This document shows positions 15,741-23,331 of a stretch of DNA of 25,736 nucleotides, piece after piece. The DNA is from a virus. Every line of letters starts with the position of its first letter. The stretch's first letter is position 1. The position numbers were made by a program, and so were the translations under genes. The notes under the pieces are model-generated. The model was given only the letters and a program-made list of their open reading frames with translations. It ran no database searches and was not told the DNA's origin. The stretch is from positions 1 through 25,736 of IMG/VR virus record IMGVR_UViG_3300001750_000008. The stretch is one strand, 5' to 3'.

Positions 15741-16718
15741 TTACTCTGGAACCAGTTGACTTTCTGTATTCAAGATCGCATCACTTCTCTTGATCGGCAT
15801 CTCCCAGAAGTGTGGTACCGGACGGCCAAATACCTCTCTTGAGGTGTAATATGCGTTGTTCTTGTCAAAGGCCGCTTTGTCGAATTGTGTTTTAACCGTC
15901 TTATTGCAGTAAATCACCGGATTACCAATCTTCATGTTGGGCAGAGTATTGTAGGCATCAATCATAATAGTTGGATCTGCAAGTATGTTGTTGGTGGATC
16001 CTGTGGTTGCAATGTTGCAAATTCTCACAACATACCGCCAATCACGAACGGTCAGACCGATATCCCACTTATAATGAGTGCTGTAACCTTCATATTTGCC
16101 ACCATTAACATCATACAGAGTAACCTGACCCTTATCTGATATCTGAAGTCCAGCTTTGCTGCCTTTTGGAAAAATACCAAAAGTCGTGTCTTCACCCCAA
16201 ACCACCATCCAAAGTGATGTAAGGTTGGATCCGGTTCCGCCGGAATCAATTACATTAGGAGCGTCTGAAAAAGGATATCGAGGACCAAACCCCAAGAACT
16301 CTTCGGGTGCGCCTATGGTGTCCCCATAAATAGCCTTGGTTGCCATTTCCTGGTTCATACTCTCAATGTGTGATTTGTCTTCAGAGAGTCTGAATGCTGT
16401 TGTATTGCCATTCAGATCGGCAAGAGCCTTATCTACATCTCCGTATGCTTCACACATACCGCATGTGTCATCGACCTGTGCGGTTTTGGATTTGCTTGAC
16501 TGCACGCCTTGGTTGTATTTTCTCCAGGTGACAGAAGGCAGGCCGGTTCGTATTGTTGTTCTGTGTCCGGTAGGAAGGTTTCCCTCAACAAATAGCATGT
16601 CTTCGAGAATCTCGTTGGTCTGATTCAACAGCTCAACGATCTTATCTACCTTACCACCCGGATCGAGCCGTTTGGCCCATTCCGCTAAAGTAAATGCTAT
16701 TAAACTTTTTGTTGCCAT
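15741..16718 (-). CDS. Major capsid protein (BPP-1-type), 325 aa
   Basis: An alternative GTG at 16754 lies inside a stem-loop, so the ATG at 16718 was chosen; it has AAAGGAG eight bases upstream. The sequence FTLAEWAKRLDPGGKVDKIVELLNQTNEILEDMLFVEGNLPTGHRTTIRTGLP is written here only as its recognisable blocks: LAEWAKRLDP, ILEDMLFVEGN, PTGHRTTIRTGLPSVTWR and AAFRLSEDKSHIESMNQEMA-type helix. These are the conserved N-terminal half of the BPP-1-type HK97-fold capsid protein. Length and the flanking scaffold and cement genes agree. The C-terminal half contains the usual YNTLPNMKIGNPVIYCNKTV and REVFGRPVPHFWEMPI blocks. The gene is preceded by a terminator-like stem, which makes its high expression of special interest. 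Confidence 0.92.
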   Translation of the reverse strand: MATKSLIAFTLAEWAKRLDPGGKVDKIVELLNQTNEILEDMLFVEGNLPTGHRTTIRTGLPSVTWRKYNQGVQSSKSKTAQVDDTCGMCEAYGDVDKALADLNGNTTAFRLSEDKSHIESMNQEMATKAIYGDTIGAPEEFLGFGPRYPFSDAPNVIDSGGTGSNLTSLWMVVWGEDTTFGIFPKGSKAGLQISDKGQVTLYDVNGGKYEGYSTHYKWDIGLTVRDWRYVVRICNIATTGSTNNILADPTIMIDAYNTLPNMKIGNPVIYCNKTVKTQFDKAAFDKNNAYYTSREVFGRPVPHFWEMPIKRSDAILNTESQLVPE

Positions 16719-16745
16719 TATTAAAACTCCTTTCGGGCAATAAAA

Positions 16746-16788
16746 AAGGGGCACGATACAGCGTATACAGCCGCTGTATCGGCCCCTT
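16746..16788 (-). terminator. Terminator-like stem-loop directly upstream of the capsid gene
   Basis: On the minus strand AAGGGGC-CGATACAGCG pairs with CGCTGTATCG-(one bulged base)-GCCCCTT: a 17-bp stem with an 8-nt loop, followed at once by a T-run (CCCCTTTTTTATT). This is a textbook intrinsic terminator in the direction of the operon, 28 bases before the capsid ATG and with no room for a promoter between. Either transcripts read through it, or it serves as an RNA-processing/stability hairpin for capsid mRNA. Confidence 0.75.
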
Positions 16789-16807
16789 AGTTATTCCTTT
16801 GCGGTCA

Positions 16808-16825
16808 CCCTGATGGCCATCAGGG
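16808..16825. repeat. Perfect 18-bp palindrome between scaffold and capsid genes
   Basis: CCCTGATGGCCATCAGGG is fully self-complementary. It lies between the scaffold stop and the terminator-like stem, so the capsid leader would carry two tandem hairpins if transcribed from upstream. It could equally be a protein-binding site. Confidence 0.85.
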
Positions 16826-16849
16826 ATTAGCCCAAATTGTTATATTTTT

Positions 16850-16878
16850 ATTTTACTTTGATGTTGGATTATCGTAAA
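16850..16878 (-). promoter_or_regulatory. Weak candidate promoter at the end of the scaffold gene
   Basis: On the minus strand TTTACG (16878-16873) and TAAAAT (16855-16850) are separated by 17 bases, a partial sigma-70 match. The -10 overlaps the scaffold stop codon. Transcription from it would still meet the stem-loop before the capsid gene. AT-rich sequence makes chance matches common, so this is only a candidate. Confidence 0.2.
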
Positions 16879-17515
16879 AAACATCGCCGGTCGTTTTACC
16901 GCCGGATTCACCCTTTCCACCAACATCAAAGCTGTCTCCCTTAAAATGTTTGCCGATTTCATACATGCCGGCAACAAAGTCCTTGTGTACATGCAAGCCG
17001 GTCTGACGGATAATTGAGCACACTTCTTCAGGAAAAAACTTGGTTAATGCCTGCTCCGCAACTTCACAATTACCATCGTAACCTTCACCCCAGTCAGTCT
17101 TTAAAGCCTTTTCGGTTTCGGTCTTTGTGGTTTCAATGAAGTTATTATAATTTTCAGTCTGATTTAAAACATTCTGAAAATTAATGTCTGCCAGACCTTT
17201 AAGCTGATCGGCGGTAAGACCCAGTTCCAGAGCTTTCTCCTTGAATGCTTTGATTTCTTCATCGTTTGTTTTGATTCCTTCGGGAACGTCCAGCTCATAT
17301 CCTTCAATCGATTCCGGTACTACCGGTTTGCCTTCCTGGAGTTTGATGTAATTGCCTGCAAGGGAATTAATATCCTTGATTTCTTTTAATGCCTCATTCC
17401 CCTTGAGGTCATCATTTAAGGTTTCTGTCCAATGTGTTCCTTCGCCACTACCGTCATTGCTGGTGCCCTCTCCGCTGTTAGCTTCAGAGCCGTCAACATT
17501 AGTTCCATCAGCCAT
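16853..17515 (-). CDS. Capsid scaffolding (assembly) protein, 220 aa
   Basis: The protein is acidic and mostly helical, with a disordered N-terminus rich in G, S, E and D (DGSEANSGEGTSNDGSGEG). The following blocks WTETLNDDLKGNEALKEIKDI, NSLAGNYIKLQEG and FKEKALELGLTADQLKGLADI are typical of podovirus scaffold/capsid-assembly proteins. A glycine-rich tail with SGGKTTGDVFYDN closes it. It lies immediately before the capsid gene, which is the usual place. The start overlaps the end of the Bbp19-like gene by 8 nt and has AAGGAG upstream. It is expected to guide procapsid assembly and then leave or be degraded. Confidence 0.82.
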   Translation of the reverse strand: MADGTNVDGSEANSGEGTSNDGSGEGTHWTETLNDDLKGNEALKEIKDINSLAGNYIKLQEGKPVVPESIEGYELDVPEGIKTNDEEIKAFKEKALELGLTADQLKGLADINFQNVLNQTENYNNFIETTKTETEKALKTDWGEGYDGNCEVAEQALTKFFPEEVCSIIRQTGLHVHKDFVAGMYEIGKHFKGDSFDVGGKGESGGKTTGDVFYDNPTSK

Positions 17516-17867
17516 TATTATTCTCCTTGATTTGCTTTAAATAATTAGTTTTATTTTCCTCATGCTCCTTTGACCACTTTTTGACTAAAGCAATATATAT
17601 TTCAGGATCCGCGGCAATGATGTCCGCCAGCACCTGACAGCCGAAATCGTGCAAAGCCGTGCGCCTGTAAATATCAGACGAAGTAATAAAAAGCGGATCC
17701 AGAACACCCCATTCATCGAGCCATCGATCCAGGATATCCAGACCCTCGGAAGTACCAAAAACCGCTTTCAGCTTGGCATGATATCTTTGTTCTTCCGCGA
17801 AATTTTCCAGGTCGGCCCGTGATTGTTCTTTGTCTCTTTCTTGTATAAACGCAGGTTTAGGTTTCAT
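17508..17867 (-). CDS. Bbp19-like small phage protein, 119 aa
   Basis: The central part VFGTSEGLDILDRWLDEWGVLDPLF, then RRTALHDFGCQVLADIIAADPEIYIALV resembles the Bbp19 family of BPP-1-like phages, a short helical protein encoded between portal and scaffold (FGT..G..VL..LL, R....G.....I...DP..Y). The N-terminus is charged and probably a helix. Function is not established in the family as far as I know. The start codon overlaps the portal stop (TAATG) and the stop overlaps the scaffold start, so expression is coupled to both. Confidence 0.7.
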   Translation of the reverse strand: MKPKPAFIQERDKEQSRADLENFAEEQRYHAKLKAVFGTSEGLDILDRWLDEWGVLDPLFITSSDIYRRTALHDFGCQVLADIIAADPEIYIALVKKWSKEHEENKTNYLKQIKENNNG

Positions 17868-19522
17868 TAAACGCCTTCCATAGAGCTTCTCAATTCTGAT
17901 AATGCATTGTCACCTTCAAGTGATGTCTCACTTAATGTTTTCGCGCCTTCGAGCATTTGAGTTTGTTCCACTTGCTGTTGCTCTACCTGCTGCGCTTCCG
18001 CCCTGGCCTTTCTGATGGCTGCCACCTTGTCATCAGATCTAACTATTTTTGGTGGTGCCCCTGTCATATCCGCGTACTGATCAACCGCCTCATCAAAATC
18101 AATTTTATCCAGAACCTCGGGGTTGAATTCAGCAAGCGTTCCTGTAAAACCGGTTAAGGCATTAATGCTCTGAGTGCCTAAAAGCTTTTGGGCCTGCGCG
18201 AGCAATGATACATACTCTACACCCAGTGGTGCCTCGTTCAATTCTTCCGGCCATTCTGGAACTTCACCCTTTCGAAGCATGATGTTGTAAATCCGATTGA
18301 TGGTCGGGTCCAGGAGCTCAAAGAACTGCCGTTCAATAACAGGACCAAGCAGTAATAGTTTTTCCTGCTGCATCTCCCGGACTTCGGTTGCGGTAGCCGG
18401 GTTACGATCCTGAAGCATAAGAAACAAGTCATTATATAATGCTTCCCGGATATGGATTCGCTGTTCATCGATTGCCGCGGTAATTGCAGTGATATCCGGT
18501 TTAATATCGTATAATGACTTGATACCCTCAGCTACTTTCGGGTCAGCCCAGTTTTCACCGGCGGGGTTAATGTTTAACCGGCGTTTGAATCCCGTGGGTT
18601 TTACTGTGGGAGGATCGTTCAGCTTGTGCATTGCCCGGGTGCGGCTGTAGACCATTTCTTGGAGTTGTTTTACGTCGGGCAGTGCTTCCATGCCGATTGA
18701 ATAGCCGTATGCGCCGGTGGACATATCCCAGCGCGGAGCCGCAAACGACTTCTCCTGAAAACCGCTCTGGCTTAAGATGTGATCGAATTTGTTTTCATAG
18801 AAAATGGACCGGTAAGGCATGTTCTGATTATTGAACAACTCATAATTTCTATTATGATTCGGCTCGACCACATGAACAATCTCAGTCCATTTGTCCGGAT
18901 GGCGATCGACGGTTGTTTTAATTGAGTGGCTGACATTATTAAGCCCAAACTTTTTCACGACCTGCTCATATGTCTGCCAGTAACGCCGATACAGGGTATT
19001 AACGATTCCGTTAGGTCCTTCAGCCAGACAGTATTCCCCGCACTGATAGACCTTGAATCTAACAGTATATTCCGGATCTTCATCAATGGTTAATACTGCG
19101 GTTCCGAACCCTGCCTCATCACAGTACACGTCCTTGATAGTCGCGTAAAAATTACTGCGGCTGAAAACAGCGTACATACGCTTTTCGGTCTCATGAAGCC
19201 AGCTGCGGACCGCGCCGTTTTCCATCAGATCTTCCCGGCCCTCAATCTTGAGGTTAAACCACGGTCTGGCCGGTGATGTCAGACCGCCCTGCATGCCTGC
19301 GATTAATACCCGCATTGCCCGCCAGCCTGTATTGTCGAGGATATTATTGTGGATCTTATCTCCGCGGTTCGGCTTTTGGCCTTGAGAAATGAACATTCCC
19401 CGATGCGCGACAAGATGATCTTTAATATCTTTCCAGTGCGGGATCCAGGTGTTTCGATCATCCTGCAGCTGTTTATGACGCCGCTTTAATTTCTCAAGAA
19501 GCTGTGAGTCCTGGTTTTCCAT
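17867..19522 (-). CDS. Portal / head-to-tail connecting protein, 551 aa
   Basis: Length and sequence fit the podovirus head-to-tail connector family (T7 gp8 and BPP-1 type). Recognisable blocks are RNTWIPHWKDIKDHLVAHRG, GWRAMRVLIAGMQGGLTSPARPWFNL, VYCDEAGFGTAVL, MSTGAYGYSIGMEALPDVKQLQ and ATEVREMQQEKLLLLGPVIERQ. The C-terminus is glutamine-rich coiled coil (RKARAEAQQVEQQQVEQTQ). Twelve copies form the ring through which DNA enters and leaves the capsid, contacting the terminase during packaging. The ATG overlaps the preceding stop (TAATG). Confidence 0.92.
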   Translation of the reverse strand: MENQDSQLLEKLKRRHKQLQDDRNTWIPHWKDIKDHLVAHRGMFISQGQKPNRGDKIHNNILDNTGWRAMRVLIAGMQGGLTSPARPWFNLKIEGREDLMENGAVRSWLHETEKRMYAVFSRSNFYATIKDVYCDEAGFGTAVLTIDEDPEYTVRFKVYQCGEYCLAEGPNGIVNTLYRRYWQTYEQVVKKFGLNNVSHSIKTTVDRHPDKWTEIVHVVEPNHNRNYELFNNQNMPYRSIFYENKFDHILSQSGFQEKSFAAPRWDMSTGAYGYSIGMEALPDVKQLQEMVYSRTRAMHKLNDPPTVKPTGFKRRLNINPAGENWADPKVAEGIKSLYDIKPDITAITAAIDEQRIHIREALYNDLFLMLQDRNPATATEVREMQQEKLLLLGPVIERQFFELLDPTINRIYNIMLRKGEVPEWPEELNEAPLGVEYVSLLAQAQKLLGTQSINALTGFTGTLAEFNPEVLDKIDFDEAVDQYADMTGAPPKIVRSDDKVAAIRKARAEAQQVEQQQVEQTQMLEGAKTLSETSLEGDNALSELRSSMEGV

Positions 19523-19899
19523 TAGGCACCTAACAGGGTTTTCTTTTTCAATTCAGTTTCAGGAGTTTTCAAACCACTCGGGCCGGTCATAATGGTTCTG
19601 GCACGGCCCGCGAGCTTTTTTCTTTTTATTTTTTCTTTCTCGGCTGCACTTTTAGCCTGGTCCTGGATCTCGGTATCGGTTTTCATGATGGTCTTACGGG
19701 CTTCGGGATCTATATTTTCTGTTTTCGGATAATCGATTTTATCTTTTTCCCGGGCTATCAGCTTGTTGGTTACTGCGGTCGTTGCTGCGGCCGTGGCCAC
19801 GTCTTTGACCACGCCTCCGACTCCGGAGCTTCCTATATCAGATATTGCGCTGCTCCCCCATTTCCATACTTTTTTTATTCCGGATCCGACTGCTCCCAT
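19522..19899 (-). CDS. Small phage protein upstream of portal with LLGA C-terminus, 125 aa
   Basis: The protein has an alanine/glycine-rich first half (GVGGVVKDVATAAATTAVTNKL) and a basic, probably helical second half. It ends in GRARTIMTGPSGL....KKKTLLGA. A tail of the form (S/T)ILTGPQGL...KKTLLG recurs in small proteins encoded beside the portal in many podoviruses and related phages; the function is not known to me. A GGGAG ribosome site lies inside the end of the preceding gene, six bases before the ATG. The stop overlaps the portal start by one base. Confidence 0.7.
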   Translation of the reverse strand: MGAVGSGIKKVWKWGSSAISDIGSSGVGGVVKDVATAAATTAVTNKLIAREKDKIDYPKTENIDPEARKTIMKTDTEIQDQAKSAAEKEKIKRKKLAGRARTIMTGPSGLKTPETELKKKTLLGA

Positions 19900-19900
19900 G

Positions 19901-20728
19901 TTATACTCCCATTAATATGCGTCGTCTGTTTTTCAATGGCGGTATGCCTAACGGTGTTGTACTTCCCATGCTTTGCCGGCCGGATAGAACACCCCGTGCA
20001 GCTTTCCTTTCCGCGAGCTTCGGTTTTTTTTCAATAGCTGGAGACTGCTTTTTAACAGTATCCTTGGCTTTTCTTTCCGTTGCCCCTCCGGTTTGCGCCT
20101 GCATCGTTTGTCCCGGGGTTGTTCTCATCAGTACGTTTTTGGCTCTTCCCGTGTTTTCAAGGCCGTCGTCACTTCGCCGCGCGTTTGTCTTGTCTAATGT
20201 TTCGCCATGGGGTGATCCGGCTTTCACTAAAGCCTTATTTAACAATGCATTATCCCTCGAAGCATCAAAGAATCGATTTATTGCTGTTTCTGCAGCGATC
20301 GCTGCAGGCATACCTAAGACAGGATTTATGGCTGCGAGTGCTTTCGTACCAACATGACCGAATACACCCTTAACAAATTCTGTGGTGCCGCGAATAAACC
20401 ACTCTGATAACTGATCTTCCCATCCCCATTGACCGGTTGCCTTCAGGCGGGCTTTATCAGCCTGGTAAACCTTTTGCTTCTCTTCCACATCCCAGAACCC
20501 GCCATACTTTTTAGATTGATTCAGTTTCATTAAATTGAGCTTACTTCTACCTTCCGACGTTATGTTTACCATTTTCCCGCGGCCCGGGCCGCCATACGCC
20601 GTCATCTGATCGGCTTTCATCTTATCCATCTTTGCCCGGGCTTCTGAAGTGATTTCCACACGCTTGAAAGGATCGTACACAGCTTCTCTCTCGCTCGATC
20701 CGCCACCGCCACCGCCGCCTTTACCCAT
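19901..20728 (-). CDS. Glycine-rich protein of unknown function with an internal 30-residue repeat, 275 aa
   Basis: I do not recognise a family. The ATG at 20728, with AGGTGA eight bases upstream, is preferred over an in-frame GTG at 20737. After a poly-glycine start, two similar units follow: VEITSEARAKMDKMKADQ..YGG and VNITSEGRSKLNLMKLNQ..YGG. A central helical, mildly hydrophobic part (EFVKGVFGHVGTKALAAINPVLGMPAAIAAET) precedes a basic disordered tail ending PPLKNRRRILMGV. That ending echoes the KKKTLLGA ending of the next gene. Position between terminase and portal suggests a virion or assembly role, but that is inference. Confidence 0.7.
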   Translation of the reverse strand: MGKGGGGGGGSSEREAVYDPFKRVEITSEARAKMDKMKADQMTAYGGPGRGKMVNITSEGRSKLNLMKLNQSKKYGGFWDVEEKQKVYQADKARLKATGQWGWEDQLSEWFIRGTTEFVKGVFGHVGTKALAAINPVLGMPAAIAAETAINRFFDASRDNALLNKALVKAGSPHGETLDKTNARRSDDGLENTGRAKNVLMRTTPGQTMQAQTGGATERKAKDTVKKQSPAIEKKPKLAERKAARGVLSGRQSMGSTTPLGIPPLKNRRRILMGV

Positions 20729-21083
20729 TTTCTTCACCTATTTCCATGATAGACATTTTGGTCATCACTGGAGGCGGGAATCCCGCCAGCTGTATGAACT
20801 TATCAAACACAGGATCATCAGCCTTTATGTCGGTTGACGCAATCAGGGTCTGATAACCGCTTTCAATGCAGAATGCTTTGATCCTGTCCCAGTCTCTGAA
20901 CATTTCTTTATAGATGTTATGTGACCAGGTCAGTATTTCCAGGTGGATGACCGCTGTTTCCTGTCCGAAGTATAACGCCATCCATCCGTATATTTTGCCT
21001 TTAAACTCTCCCCGGATCCAGGTATGAGGGTCCTTCAACGTATCAAAAAGGCCCTCCGGTTTATCTTTTGTGATCTCTATCAT
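20721..21083 (-). CDS. GNAT-like small phage protein, 120 aa
   Basis: The layout IYGWMALYFGQETAVIHLEI (two strands), a central helix RDWDRIKAFCIESG, the strand YQTLIAST and a final VFDKFIQLAGF block looks like a reduced acetyltransferase (GNAT) fold, as in the DUF2833/T7 gp13-like virion proteins. No clear acetyl-CoA P-loop (QxxGxG/A) is visible, so catalysis is doubtful. The start overlaps the large terminase stop (ATGA) and the stop overlaps the next start by 8 nt. It could assist early virion assembly, as T7 gp13 does, but this rests on fold impression only. Confidence 0.65.
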   Translation of the reverse strand: MIEITKDKPEGLFDTLKDPHTWIRGEFKGKIYGWMALYFGQETAVIHLEILTWSHNIYKEMFRDWDRIKAFCIESGYQTLIASTDIKADDPVFDKFIQLAGFPPPVMTKMSIMEIGEENG

Positions 21084-22594
21084 CTGTCCGTCATCCTTAA
21101 TCGATGTGAGCTTGGATCATAGGGTTCCGGGTGATTCAAATCGTACAACTCTCCACCAAGTCTTAAGTCGTCACCGGCAATAATCGGCATGTAAAATGTA
21201 TAAGCCAATACATCCCCGCAGTCAGGTGATGCCAATCCTCTTTCCTTCATGTCCTGCTTCTTTTCCAGCTGGAACTGTTCTTTGACACTGAATCCATATT
21301 CCGGACCGACCAGATCGTCTCTTAATTCGTTGTCATCCGGGATGGCCCCGCCAGCCTTCAGCCAGTCCCTCAGGTCGCCCCACATCTCTACACGCTTATT
21401 GAAATAAATATCTTTTTTATTTGCTTCCAGTCCCGGGTTTACTCCAATCACTTCATATCCAAGCTGCCTCAATCGATCCACGACACCAGCTCCAATTCCC
21501 ACTTCATCAACGAAAACAGCATCCGGCTTCCAATCGTTGATTTCTTTAGCCACCAAAGAAGCAAGATGCATCGTATCGATGCCCCTATACTTCTTAAGAC
21601 CAAACGCAGCCAGTCCCTGGCGTTTAATCATACAGCTCTGATCATCTCCGAATCGCGCCACATCCACGGCCAGTATTCTTGCGGACCTGCGATATATTGA
21701 CGGATGAATGACTTTTCCGAGTGCTGACTCAACCAGGTCACCTGGTATGAACTGCTTGAGCCCTGCCCGGGGTTCCTGACCCTTGACCCTCACGCGAACA
21801 AAATCAGAATCCTCTCCGTAGTCATCGATCCACTGCTGCAACTTCTTCTGGTCGGCTTTCTTGGCTGTACGACTATCAACCTCATATGTCAGCCAGCGGT
21901 GACGAAACTTCTTAAAGCACTCTGAAAATCTGCCGGTGTTTCGAGTGGGATTACCGAAGGCAATCCAGATCGCACCCGGCGTGGTCATCGCACCCTCGGC
22001 TACTTCCCAGATAATGTCATCAATGGCGGAAGCTTCATCAAAGAGCATCAACACGTGTTTTTCATGGGTTCCGGCAAATGATTCGGATCGTTCCTTGGAC
22101 CAGGGCACTGCAGATGCAAACCAGGTATCCTGTTCAGGTAGAAATACATATTTTGTGGCGGATCTCTTAAACCAGTGACGATTGATTGACAGCTTGTGCC
22201 ACTTGGCCAGCTCTCTCCAGGTCTTATTTAAAAGCTGTTCTTTTGTGTTGGCTGTGGCAACTACCTGGGGGAATGGGCGGGTACTCATGAACCAGTGAAT
22301 GATCCAACCGATTAAAGCGGTCTTACCGACACCGTGACCGGACCGGACAGCAAGCTGAATGGCGGCTTCAATAATCCGGGTCATGCCGTCAAATGAAATT
22401 TTTCCAGTCTGTATGGCCTCTTGTAAGGCTTTCAGTACTTTTGTTTGCCATTTGTCGGGACCGGTCTCGTGCTCTAAGATTGTCCCCGGCTCTCCCCAGG
22501 GAAACACCCACATGACAAAATCATATGGCCGGCTATAATATTCAGCACATTTTTCCTGAAGGATCTGCTCTGGATCAATCTTTCTAGCCTGCAT
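21080..22594 (-). CDS. terL: Large terminase subunit (packaging ATPase-nuclease), 504 aa
   Basis: The N-terminal ATPase is complete: Walker A SGHGVGKT at 85-92, Walker B VLMLFDEA at 181-188, coupling motif GNPTRN at 214-219. The C-terminal RNase-H-like nuclease carries ILAVDVARFGDD (D311), FVDEVG (D363) and SPDCGDVLAY (D458/D461), the expected acidic triad. It cuts concatemeric DNA and drives it into the procapsid through the portal. The start overlaps the small terminase end by 11 nt and has AGGAG upstream. The gene looks intact. Confidence 0.96.
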   Translation of the reverse strand: MQARKIDPEQILQEKCAEYYSRPYDFVMWVFPWGEPGTILEHETGPDKWQTKVLKALQEAIQTGKISFDGMTRIIEAAIQLAVRSGHGVGKTALIGWIIHWFMSTRPFPQVVATANTKEQLLNKTWRELAKWHKLSINRHWFKRSATKYVFLPEQDTWFASAVPWSKERSESFAGTHEKHVLMLFDEASAIDDIIWEVAEGAMTTPGAIWIAFGNPTRNTGRFSECFKKFRHRWLTYEVDSRTAKKADQKKLQQWIDDYGEDSDFVRVRVKGQEPRAGLKQFIPGDLVESALGKVIHPSIYRRSARILAVDVARFGDDQSCMIKRQGLAAFGLKKYRGIDTMHLASLVAKEINDWKPDAVFVDEVGIGAGVVDRLRQLGYEVIGVNPGLEANKKDIYFNKRVEMWGDLRDWLKAGGAIPDDNELRDDLVGPEYGFSVKEQFQLEKKQDMKERGLASPDCGDVLAYTFYMPIIAGDDLRLGGELYDLNHPEPYDPSSHRLRMTDR

Positions 22595-23060
22595 GTTTTT
22601 GCTCCTGGGTTCTTTTCTCGGCGTCCGTTAATCGTTTAATCAACTCATCAGATCCGGTAATCTCAAACTTTTCGACCAGCATGCCTTTCATTTTCATCAC
22701 CAGTTCAAGATACTTTCTTCGCTCAGTCCAGCTGATGACTTCTCTTTCATCTTCCACGATTCCTTGAAATGCGAAGAACCGGGTCTCCTTTGCGTCCAGG
22801 CCTTCAAACAGTTTTCGTTTTATTCTGGACTCTGACAGCCCTTCTTCTTCAATCCATTTTTCAATCTGTTTTTGTAGTTTCCTGTAGTTTTGAGCTCCTA
22901 TGGCTCCAAAGTTTACATCGCTCCTTGCTTTATAACCTGCGGCTTTTGCAGAAGCTGTGGCGTTGAGGAAGGTTTCTTGATTAGCACTGTCGAGGAAAAA
23001 GGATATCCAGATATCCCTTTTGGTGATTCTTTTTGTGGTTTTTTTCTTTTTATCCACCAT
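22584..23060 (-). CDS. terS: Small terminase subunit, 158 aa
   Basis: The lysine-rich start is followed by a helix-turn-helix-like region (FLNATASAKAAGYKARSDVNFGAIGAQNYRKL, residues about 30-65) of the kind used to bind the packaging start. A helical oligomerisation part and a C-terminus (LVMKMKGMLVEKFEITGS) typical of small terminases follow. It is directly upstream of and overlapping the large subunit. The ATG has AAGGAGAG upstream; that ribosome site can pair with an upstream CTCCTTA (see separate entry), so translation may be controlled. It is the first gene of the late operon in this window. Confidence 0.85.
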   Translation of the reverse strand: MVDKKKKTTKRITKRDIWISFFLDSANQETFLNATASAKAAGYKARSDVNFGAIGAQNYRKLQKQIEKWIEEEGLSESRIKRKLFEGLDAKETRFFAFQGIVEDEREVISWTERRKYLELVMKMKGMLVEKFEITGSDELIKRLTDAEKRTQEQKHAG

Positions 23061-23069
23061 GGTTGCCCT

Positions 23070-23123
23070 CTCCTTACCCTGGCTGGGACCGAGCCACCAA
23101 CCAGGGTCGGCTTAAGGAGGTGA
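23070..23123 (-). promoter_or_regulatory. Leader stem with anti-Shine-Dalgarno upstream of terS
   Basis: On the minus strand TCACCTCCTTA (23123-23113) is identical to the 16S rRNA 3'-tail sequence. Downstream, ACCCTGG (23107-23101) pairs perfectly with CCAGGGT (23082-23076), and the flanking CTCCTT can pair with AAGGAG (23075-23070), the terS ribosome site. The result is a 7-bp plus 6-bp stem with a bulge on one side that would hide the site. Function as a translational switch is inference. Confidence 0.45.
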
Positions 23124-23227
23124 GAAACCCTGAATCTGCTGTTTTATATTTGTGTGTGTCAGATTAGGTGTTTCTCTGGATTTGATTTAATTTTGGAGAG
23201 AAAAAAAGAATATTGCAAGAAGTTGTA

Positions 23228-23259
23228 CCCCCATATAGGGGTATAGGGCTATATGGGGG
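23228..23259. repeat. Perfect 11-bp inverted repeat with 10-nt spacer
   Basis: CCCCCATATAG at 23228-23238 and CTATATGGGGG at 23249-23259 are exact complements. The spacer GGGTATAGGG repeats the TATAGG theme. On the plus strand AATTTTT follows, but the stem is upstream of the plus-strand gene, so an operator or a terminator insulating the two operons are both possible. Confidence 0.85.
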
Positions 23260-23300
23260 AATTTTTCCGGAATTTCATAAACCTTGATTTATAAATTTAT

Positions 23301-23331
23301 TTGAGTTACACAAATTTAAGCTGATTATAAA
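23301..23331 (+). promoter_or_regulatory. Candidate promoter for the abortive-infection-like gene
   Basis: TTGAGT (23301-23306) and TATAAA (23326-23331) are separated by 19 bases, 41 bases before the start codon. The spacing is wider than ideal and the area is AT-rich, so confidence is low. Confidence 0.25.
23324..23329 (-). promoter_or_regulatory. Candidate -10 box for the late operon
   Basis: A perfect TATAAT reads on the minus strand here, facing terS, but no good -35 hexamer lies 16-18 bases upstream. A phage-activated or extended promoter is possible; chance in AT-rich DNA is also possible. Confidence 0.2.

Noticed and set aside
16719-16754. GTG start for the capsid gene
   Set aside because: It falls in the terminator-like stem and lacks a ribosome site; MATKSLIAFTLAEW at 16718 matches the family's N-terminus.
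23113-23242. Plus-strand perfect Shine-Dalgarno (TAAGGAGGTGA) as the start of a mini-gene
   Set aside because: No ATG follows at a suitable distance; GTG gives 15 codons and CTG about 38, with unconvincing composition. The minus-strand anti-Shine-Dalgarno reading explains the sequence better.
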